Positions 1-4,749 of a stretch of DNA of 6,917 nt are shown in pieces. The first letter of the stretch is position 1. Each line of letters starts with the position of its first letter. The notes beneath the pieces are model-generated. The model searched no databases. It was not told where the DNA came from and was given only the letters and a program-made list of their open reading frames with translations. Source of the DNA: JAWXCH01 sp034440595 (GTDB lineage Bacteria > Planctomycetota > Planctomycetia > Pirellulales > JALHPA01); contig JAWXCH010000121.1 in NCBI GenBank assembly GCA_034440595.1, positions 1 to 6,917 of the forward strand, written 5' to 3'. Both the position numbers and the translations under genes were made by a program.

Positions 1-53
1 CGCTCCCGCCGGTTCGGTACGGTGAGCGGGTAACAAAAACTTTCCTCGAATGA
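1..53 (+). CDS. 3' end of an upstream gene (partial, unidentified)
   Basis: The frame beginning at base 3 is open from the window edge and ends with TGA at 51-53, giving the C-terminus LPPVRYGERVTKTFLE. Its stop overlaps the gluQ ATG (50-52) as ATGA, the same architecture as the gluQ/msrB junction, which is the main reason to believe it. The other two + frames stop at 23-25 and 31-33. Only about 16 codons are visible, so neither family nor function can be named. If real, it is the upstream member of the gluQ-msrB operon, which would explain why gluQ has no visible Shine-Dalgarno of its own. Confidence 0.5.
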   Translation, partial: LPPVRYGERVTKTFLE

Positions 54-922
54 CCGCTCTGCTCTATCGTGGACGACTGGCACCTACGCCAACCGGCTAT
101 CTGCATCTGGGGCATGCGCGAACTTTTTGGATCGCCTACCAGCGATCGCTAGCTACCGGTGGAGCCCTGATCCTTCGCAACGAAGACCTGGACGCGTCCC
201 GTTGCCAGTCGGTCTACGCCACTGCCATGCTGGAAGACCTCCGCTGGTTCGGTTTGAGCTGGAGTGAAGGGCCAGACGTTGGCGGCCCGCACGCACCGTA
301 CTGCCAGAGTGAGCGTCGCGATTGGTATCTGCGCTGCTGGAAGACGTTGCACGCGGCCGGGTCGATCTATCCTTGTTCTCTCTCGCGTAAGGACGTGCAA
401 GCGGCATTACAGGCACCTCACGGAGAAGAAGCCGAGCCGATCTATCCACCACAGCTTCGTACACCGATTGAAACTGGCAGGCAGGTGACCGAGCCGGGCA
501 GTTCCAACTGGCGTTTCCGTGTCCCGGATGGGCACACCATCCGCTTTGCGGACGGGCGGCATGGACTGGTGGAGCGCACCGCCGGGGTCGATTTTGGGGA
601 CTTTCTCGTCTGGAGAAAAGATGGCTTTCCGGCCTACGAGCTGGCGGTGGTTGCAGACGATCATGCGATGCAGATCACCGAAGTAGTCCGAGGTGACGAC
701 TTGCTGACTTCAACGGCGCGGCAATTGCTGCTATATGAGGCTCTAGGCTGGACTCCCCCGGAATTCTATCATTGTAAATTGATGCTCGATCAAATGGGAG
801 TTCGCTTAGCCAAGCGATCGGCAGCGTTGTCGCTGCGTGAGCTGCGCGCTGCTAGTCACACGCCCGAAGAACTGCGAGCAAGCTGGAATCAATCCGACCC
901 TAAACCGGGAGCGACAACATGA
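50..922 (+). CDS. gluQ: Glutamyl-Q tRNA(Asp) synthetase (GluQRS)
   Basis: A truncated glutamyl-tRNA synthetase paralogue of 290 residues. In this family the enzyme activates glutamate without tRNA and attaches it to queuosine at position 34 of tRNA(Asp) in the cytoplasm. The sequence shows the class I Rossmann start APTPTGYLHLGH (residues 11-22, HIGH-like HLGH at 19-22), the glutamate-pocket segment LRNEDLDASR (42-51), the LAVVADDHAMQITEVVRGDDLL block (about 198-219) and a KMSKS equivalent LAKRS (253-257). There is no C-terminal anticodon-binding domain, which separates it from GluRS; E. coli GluQRS is about 308 residues. The zinc site is degenerate: of the usual C-x-C...Y-x3-C ligands, C109 and Y132 remain, but the other two positions are L111 and L136. 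The ATG at 50 fits the family N-terminus. It overlaps the upstream frame and msrB, each by four bases. Confidence 0.93.
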   Translation: MTALLYRGRLAPTPTGYLHLGHARTFWIAYQRSLATGGALILRNEDLDASRCQSVYATAMLEDLRWFGLSWSEGPDVGGPHAPYCQSERRDWYLRCWKTLHAAGSIYPCSLSRKDVQAALQAPHGEEAEPIYPPQLRTPIETGRQVTEPGSSNWRFRVPDGHTIRFADGRHGLVERTAGVDFGDFLVWRKDGFPAYELAVVADDHAMQITEVVRGDDLLTSTARQLLLYEALGWTPPEFYHCKLMLDQMGVRLAKRSAALSLRELRAASHTPEELRASWNQSDPKPGATT

Positions 923-1338
923 GCGACGAGATTTACGAAGGTGATAAAGTCGAAAAAACCGATGCCGAGTGGAAGCAAGAGTTGACCGCGGAGCAGTATC
1001 ACGTCGCGAGACATCAAGGAACGGAACGAGCGTTCACCGGTGCCTATTGGAACTCCAAGGAGCCTGGCAACTACCGCTGCGCCTGCTGCGGGCTGAACCT
1101 ATTCAGTTCAGAGCACAAATACGATTCAGGAACCGGGTGGCCAAGTTTCTACCAGCCGGTCGATTCGCGCAATGTTGCTACTGCCGAGGATCATGAGTTG
1201 ATCGGTTCCACCCGCGTTGAGGTGCTCTGCCCACGTTGCGGGGCGCATCTAGGGCATGTGTTTGACGATGGACCGGCACCAACTGGGCTGCGTTACTGTA
1301 TGAATAGTGCGGCGCTACGGCTGGAACCCAAGCAGTAG
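919..1338 (+). CDS. msrB: Peptide-methionine (R)-S-oxide reductase MsrB
   Basis: Reduces methionine-R-sulfoxide in proteins back to methionine, with electrons normally supplied by thioredoxin. It is a complete 139-residue single-domain MsrB with no signal peptide, so cytoplasmic. The structural zinc cysteines are C54/C57 (CACC) and C104/C107 (CPRC). The signatures YDSGTGWPSF (68-77), GAHLGHVFDDGP (108-119) and RYCMNSAAL (125-133) are present, with C127 as the catalytic cysteine. The position that carries the resolving cysteine in E. coli-type enzymes (GCGWPSF) is Thr72, so reduction probably uses another cysteine (C56 is spare) or thioredoxin acting directly on the sulfenic acid. The start is set by GGGAG at 907-911, seven bases before the ATG, and the ATGA overlap with gluQ implies coupled translation. 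Confidence 0.95.
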   Translation: MSDEIYEGDKVEKTDAEWKQELTAEQYHVARHQGTERAFTGAYWNSKEPGNYRCACCGLNLFSSEHKYDSGTGWPSFYQPVDSRNVATAEDHELIGSTRVEVLCPRCGAHLGHVFDDGPAPTGLRYCMNSAALRLEPKQ

Positions 1339-1357
1339 CTTTCAAATCGCTACTTCT
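1331..1357. terminator. Possible bidirectional stem-loop between convergent genes
   Basis: AGTAGC (1334-1339) pairs with GCTACT (1349-1354) around a 9-base loop, and the stem extends by two more pairs beyond one C/T mismatch. The msrB stop (1336-1338) and the stop of the opposing DUF1080-ThuA gene (1350-1352) both lie in the stem, and only 11 bp separate the two genes. There is no clear T-run on either side, so intrinsic termination is uncertain. Confidence 0.3.
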
Positions 1358-2939
1358 GTTTTGGATCCAAGTTCGCCTTCAGTTCTTCTTCGGTGACCTT
1401 GCTCTGGATGCCACCGTTGGGCACCTCCCCTTTGGCGGTCCAAACCAACGCGTTCAGAAACAGCTTGCGGCAGTTGTCGTCTCCCCAGTTCTTGTGAAAA
1501 TGGCCCCCTGTGAATCCAAACCCGCGCCCGCCATCCTCGCGCTCGCATGCCCAGGCGACGATTTCGGGCTGGCCAGTGCGTGATCGAACCGTTGGATTGC
1601 CGCTGTGTGTACCATCGGCTTTTTGTCGAGTTTCCTCTGGTGGGACAGCGCTTAAGATCGGTGTTACACCTTGCATGTTGTCGCGAAATCGCATGTGGTA
1701 GTACCACTCATCGCGCATTTCAAATGGATCAACACCGCGCGTGATTGGATGGTCCTTGGCCAGTTGTGCTTGCTTCATTGTCCAGTGTGGATTGACGCTC
1801 CAGTGCATTTCAAAGTAGCCACCAATCCAATTGAGCAAATCAGGGCCTCCCTTTTCCTTCGGTATCTCGACGGCGTAGTGAGCGCAGACCAACCCGACGC
1901 CGTGCTTCATTAGATAATCGATTTCGGCCAGCCGCTCGCGAGTCTTGATCAGCGGGTGACCTCCACCTCCATCCATGTACAACATGATCGTATCGGCATT
2001 ATCAAAAGCGGTCATGTCGGTGGGCCAGCCACCGCGATAGACGGCCGTTACGACCCCTGGCACCGATTCATCCAGGCATTTTTTCAGCAGAAGTGTACCA
2101 GCATTGAACTCGTGATCGCCCGGGCCGTGGCTAGGACTACCGGCGACCATGACAATTTTATTGCGATCGCCAATTCCATCCACCGCGGCGAGTTTGGTTC
2201 GCTTGAGCTTGATGTCCTTGAACTCAACCTTCATCGCTGGGCCGGTGTGGACTTGCAGTGCCAACACGCCAGACAAGGCACGCTTCTTGGCATCGTTGTC
2301 TACGACCTCGACGAATTTCTTGCCATTGATGATATGCGTCAGCTTGTTTCCTTTGGCGATGATCGTGTAGTCGTTCCAGTCATTTTTCTTAACGGACTCT
2401 TGCAACTTACCGCCATCACCGACTGGAGCGCCGACCGTCTTTTTGCCATCTTCGCTAAAGGTGACGCTCTCGCCGCGCATGGCCATAATTCCGCGTGACT
2501 TGCGCTCTTCATATAAGATTCCGGTATAGCCATCTCCCGCTTCAAGGTCCGCCTGGTATCCACCCACCACCCAGTTCCCCTTGACTTTCTGTCCATCGGG
2601 AGGAAAACGCTTGCTGCGATACTGCACGCCCGAATTGCCGCCATTGATTCGGTACTTCAGTCGCAGTTCAAAATCGTCTACTTCACCATCTTTCCAGATC
2701 AAGAATGAGTTTTCAGAGATTGGATTTTCGGCTGTCGTTTGTCCGACGATTGCTCCGTCTTCTACCTTCCAGTACTTAGGATCGCCATCCCAACCGGTCA
2801 GGTCTTTGCCATTGAACAGGCTTTTGCCTTCCGCATCGTCTGCGGCAACTGCTGGCTTCTGGATCAGAATCGACAGTGCGAAAAGCGCAGCGGCACCAAG
2901 TAGGGTGTGCAGCACAGTGGTCAAAGTGTTTTTGGGCAT
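1350..2939 (-). CDS. Secreted DUF1080 (3-keto-disaccharide hydrolase) + ThuA domain protein
   Basis: A 529-residue exported protein. Residues 1-32 form a signal peptide: basic MPKN, a hydrophobic core and an AVA|AD cleavage site. The DUF1080/3-keto-disaccharide hydrolase domain (concanavalin-like fold) spans about 38-247, marked by LFNGKDLTGW (41-50), a GGNSGVQYRS strand (100-109), GYQADLEAGDGYTGILYEE (127-145) and LQVHTGPAMKVEFKDIKLK (228-246). A ThuA domain (glutamine-amidotransferase-like fold linked to trehalose and related sugar use) follows at about 260-505: VMVAGSPSHGPGDHEFNAG (263-281), YMDGGGGHPL (321-330), GVGLVCAHYAVE (347-358), HPITRG (397-402) and FGFTGGHFHKNW (474-485). A frame extending to 3041 exists, but AGGTGA four bases before this ATG, the signal peptide beginning here and a promoter at 3013-3041 fix the start at 2939. 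The function is probably glycoside or sugar-derivative processing outside the cytoplasm; the substrate is unknown. Confidence 0.9.
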   Translation of the reverse strand: MPKNTLTTVLHTLLGAAALFALSILIQKPAVAADDAEGKSLFNGKDLTGWDGDPKYWKVEDGAIVGQTTAENPISENSFLIWKDGEVDDFELRLKYRINGGNSGVQYRSKRFPPDGQKVKGNWVVGGYQADLEAGDGYTGILYEERKSRGIMAMRGESVTFSEDGKKTVGAPVGDGGKLQESVKKNDWNDYTIIAKGNKLTHIINGKKFVEVVDNDAKKRALSGVLALQVHTGPAMKVEFKDIKLKRTKLAAVDGIGDRNKIVMVAGSPSHGPGDHEFNAGTLLLKKCLDESVPGVVTAVYRGGWPTDMTAFDNADTIMLYMDGGGGHPLIKTRERLAEIDYLMKHGVGLVCAHYAVEIPKEKGGPDLLNWIGGYFEMHWSVNPHWTMKQAQLAKDHPITRGVDPFEMRDEWYYHMRFRDNMQGVTPILSAVPPEETRQKADGTHSGNPTVRSRTGQPEIVAWACEREDGGRGFGFTGGHFHKNWGDDNCRKLFLNALVWTAKGEVPNGGIQSKVTEEELKANLDPKQK

Positions 2940-2943
2940 AGTA

Positions 2944-2949
2944 TCACCT
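2944..2949 (-). promoter_or_regulatory. Ribosome binding site deciding the DUF1080-ThuA start
   Basis: AGGTGA on the minus strand lies four bases upstream of the ATG at 2939-2937. It rejects the 34-residue upstream extension of the frame, which would begin within the -35 element. Confidence 0.65.
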
Positions 2950-3012
2950 GAGAGTAAATCTGAGTTAAAACAAGCGTGGCGTGGAAGGCGGGAACGGACA
3001 ATCGCCATACAG

Positions 3013-3041
3013 TTGATAAACCGAAACAGTCTCCAAGTCAA
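3013..3041 (-). promoter_or_regulatory. Sigma-70-type promoter of the DUF1080-ThuA gene
   Basis: On the minus strand, TTGACT (3041-3036, 5/6 to consensus) and TATCAA (3018-3013, 4/6) are separated by exactly 17 bases. The predicted transcript start near 3006 leaves a leader of about 65 bases before the ATG at 2939. The gene therefore appears to be transcribed independently of the TatD unit upstream. The -35 box is seven bases from the edge of the stem-loop at 3048-3076. Confidence 0.5.
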
Positions 3042-3047
3042 GAATTT

Positions 3048-3076
3048 GCTGTCTAAAGCACGGCATTTAAGACAGC
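3048..3076 (-). terminator. Stem-loop downstream of the TatD gene (terminator or operator)
   Basis: GCTGTCTAAA (3048-3057) pairs with TTTAAGACAGC (3066-3076), giving ten pairs with one bulged A and an 8-base loop. It begins 34 bases past the TatD stop (3111-3113), a normal place for a terminator of the 95-aa/TatD unit, but no T-run follows on the minus strand. It also sits next to the -35 box of the DUF1080-ThuA promoter, so a repressor or activator site is an alternative reading. Confidence 0.42.
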
Positions 3077-3110
3077 CGCAACTCGCGATCGATTACGTAA
3101 ATGTCAGTGG

Positions 3111-4004
3111 CTACCGTGGCACGCGGCTGTGCGTAACAGGTGTCTTGCCGGGCTGTTTGTCCTGTTTTGTTGCACCCTGCACCGCTGCACTACCATCCCT
3201 CGGCGTGAAGTTGAAGTTCCTGCTCTGGCTGAAAAATTCCAACGGATTCTCGTACACCACTTTGCGAATCAGTGCTTCTGAGTGCCCTCGCCGTCGCATG
3301 GCATAAATAAAATCCGGCACCGCCGTCGGCTTAGACGGCCCCCAATCCCCTGCACTGTTGACCAACAGTCGTTCGGGACCGTACACCTCGATCATGTCAC
3401 AGGCGCGCTCGGGCGTACACTTGCTCACTGGGTAAAGCGTCATGCCGGCCCAGTAACCTTGCTCCAGTATCTTTTGAATTGTGTGTTCCTCGGCATGATC
3501 GACCAGCACTCTCTGGCGGTCTAGGCCAGAGAAATCGGCCAGCATGTCCAGAATCATCATCGTGCCGGCGTACTTGTCTTCCAAGTGGGGCGTGTGGATC
3601 AGAATCTGCTGGTCGAGCTGTTCGGCCAGTTCAACATGCTCCATAAAGATGATCGCCTCGTTTCGCGTGTTCTTGTTCAGGCCGATTTCGCCAATGCCCA
3701 ATACGCCCCGCTGATCGATAAATTCCGGGATCATCCGAATGACCTCGCGCGACAAGGTAACATTCTCGGCTTCCTTGGCGTTGATGCAGAGCCAGGTGTA
3801 ATGCTGCAAGTTGTGCCAGCCGGCGCGCTTGGCCTCGAACTGCGTTAGTTGTCGAAAGTAGTCGCGAAAGCCCTCCACGCTGCCTCGGTCAAAGCCGGCC
3901 CAGAATGCCGGCTCGCTCATGCCGACGCAGCCCATTCGCGCAAGCGTCTCGTAGTCGTCGGTCGTCCGCGAGACCATGTGAATGTGAGGATCAAAATAGT
4001 CCAT
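3111..4004 (-). CDS. TatD-family metal-dependent hydrolase, EboB-like branch
   Basis: A 297-residue TIM-barrel amidohydrolase with a full set of TatD-type metal ligands: HxH at H7/H9 (DPHIH), E106 (GEIGLNK), H137 (ILIHTPH), H170 (VLVDHAEE) and D220 (NSAGDWG). Canonical TatD proteins are 3'-5' exonucleases or metallo-hydrolases acting in the cytoplasm. The opening DPHIHMVSRTTDDYE and the NPLEFFSQS ending of the domain (253-261) instead recall the TatD relatives called EboB in ebo/EDB-type clusters. That resemblance is from memory, and no other ebo gene is in the window. No signal peptide is seen. Residues 262-297 form a polar, basic tail outside the barrel. The start is supported by AGGTAA four bases before the ATG. 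The stop of the 95-residue gene lies nine bases upstream, so the two are cotranscribed. The substrate cannot be read from the sequence. Confidence 0.85.
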   Translation of the reverse strand: MDYFDPHIHMVSRTTDDYETLARMGCVGMSEPAFWAGFDRGSVEGFRDYFRQLTQFEAKRAGWHNLQHYTWLCINAKEAENVTLSREVIRMIPEFIDQRGVLGIGEIGLNKNTRNEAIIFMEHVELAEQLDQQILIHTPHLEDKYAGTMMILDMLADFSGLDRQRVLVDHAEEHTIQKILEQGYWAGMTLYPVSKCTPERACDMIEVYGPERLLVNSAGDWGPSKPTAVPDFIYAMRRRGHSEALIRKVVYENPLEFFSQSRNFNFTPRDGSAAVQGATKQDKQPGKTPVTHSRVPR

Positions 4005-4013
4005 AATTACCTG

Positions 4014-4301
4014 TCAATCTGAATTGCTATTTGTTACACCCAGGCGTTGTCGCCAATTCGGATCGAACGGGATGGAGAACAACTGTTGCAGCCGCTCAGC
4101 ACGGCCGGATGCTGGCTCATTGAGAATGTCAATCGCGCGGCGAATGTTCTGCCGCCGAGGGTCGATCTCGACATCTCCTGCGGCACGATCCAACCGATCC
4201 AGCGTTGCGGCCACTTGCAGTAACTGCGCGCGAATACCTAGAAATTCGCGATCAAGAATCTCTGCACTATCCAAGGTGGACAGATTCACGGGCAACGACA
4301 T
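4014..4301 (-). CDS. Conserved-looking small protein of unknown function, TatD partner
   Basis: A 95-residue, largely helical cytoplasmic protein with no signal peptide, membrane segment or cysteine. The middle reads as amphipathic helices (DREFLGIRAQLLQVAATLDR, 18-37; RQNIRRAIDILNEP, 50-63), followed by ERLQQLFSIPFDPNWRQRLGV (70-90). The LxxVAxxLDRLDRA pattern looks like a packing or dimerisation helix. I do not recognise the family. It is the first gene of a two-gene unit whose second gene, the TatD-like hydrolase, starts nine bases after this stop, so a joint role such as subunit or regulator is inferred. An in-frame stop six codons upstream (TAG) leaves no longer start. The Shine-Dalgarno is weak (GGA about 10 bases upstream). 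Confidence 0.75.
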   Translation of the reverse strand: MSLPVNLSTLDSAEILDREFLGIRAQLLQVAATLDRLDRAAGDVEIDPRRQNIRRAIDILNEPASGRAERLQQLFSIPFDPNWRQRLGVTNSNSD

Positions 4302-4749
4302 TAGCGAAGTCCAATTCTAAATGAAACGATCAGAACCAATGGCACAGTTGTACCACGGTTGACGGTATTGCCGATCGAATGGCGATCAGCGGCAGGAGGG
4401 ACGCCTGATAGCTTGTTTGGGTCGCGCGGTTGCAATGTCGCAATTTGCAGCGCATGACCGCAAATCCGTCTGTTTTTCCCCGACAAACCGTAGGTCAAGA
4501 CACTCAAGATCCCTACCTTCAAGTGTCGCCCAGTTGGTCGATAAAATCAAGCTAGTGACTTGGCATTTAATGATTTAGGTCGTGCAATTCGGGGTCTTTT
4601 CTAGCGTTTTTTCAAGGTAGAGTTGCGCAGCCCAGTTTGTTGGATGGAAAATAACGGGTTACAGCACGAAATAATTTCCGTCAGCGGTCCACAATTGCGC
4701 GGGGGACACGTCAAGTGAACGATCGCGACAGCCAGTAGGTAACTGCTCT
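4302..4749. other. 448-bp divergent intergenic region with dyads and TCAAG words
   Basis: The region separates the leftward 95-aa/TatD unit from the rightward HEAT unit and holds no convincing gene. Three dyads are visible: GCcGATCG/CGATCaGC at 4370-4390, ATTTGC/GCAAAT at 4443-4465 and GACACTcAAG/CTTcaAGTGTC at 4499-4527. TCAAG occurs six times on the + strand (4495, 4504, 4519, 4547, 4612, 4711), and CGATCAG is repeated at 4327 and 4383. Promoters are not clear. The best + candidate is TTGGCA (4560-4565) with TGCAAT (4583-4588), 17 bases apart, for the HEAT gene. On the minus strand TAGAAT (4319-4314) lies too close to the 95-aa start and has no good -35. Confidence 0.5.
4499..4527. repeat. 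Imperfect inverted repeat in the divergent region
   Basis: GACACT (4499-4504) and AGTGTC (4522-4527) are perfect 6-base arms. Three further pairs (AAG/CTT) form inside a small C versus CA internal loop, leaving the 8-base loop ATCCCTAC. Three TCAAG words overlap the arms. Its position between two divergent units suits an operator better than a terminator. Confidence 0.4.

Noticed and set aside
1956..2498. 180-codon + strand frame
   Set aside because: It lies wholly antisense to the DUF1080-ThuA coding region and shows no domain; a shadow of codon bias.
2940..3041. N-terminal 34-residue extension of the DUF1080-ThuA gene
   Set aside because: It would start inside the -35 element and place a signal peptide internally; the ATG at 2939 has a ribosome binding site and begins the signal peptide.
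2581..3306. 241-codon + strand frame spanning two minus-strand genes and their spacer
   Set aside because: Antisense to two well-supported genes and to a promoter; low-complexity Ser/Arg-rich translation with no recognisable motif.
4314..4342. Minus-strand TAGAAT as a -10 box for the 95-aa/TatD unit
   Set aside because: No acceptable -35 at 16-18 bases, and the implied transcript start leaves only a few bases before the ATG.
4301..4522. 73-codon minus-strand frame ending with TAA that overlaps the 95-aa gene's ATG (TAATG)
   Set aside because: The overlap looks operon-like, but the start is TTG, no Shine-Dalgarno is evident, the protein shows no domain or recognisable pattern, and it runs through the dyads of the intergenic region.
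4606..4612. T-run after 4606 as an intrinsic terminator
   Set aside because: No GC-rich stem precedes it, and no + strand gene ends upstream of it.
4670..4675. AATAAT as a -10 box for the HEAT gene
   Set aside because: No -35 element at a valid distance upstream (4647-4652 reads GAAAAT).
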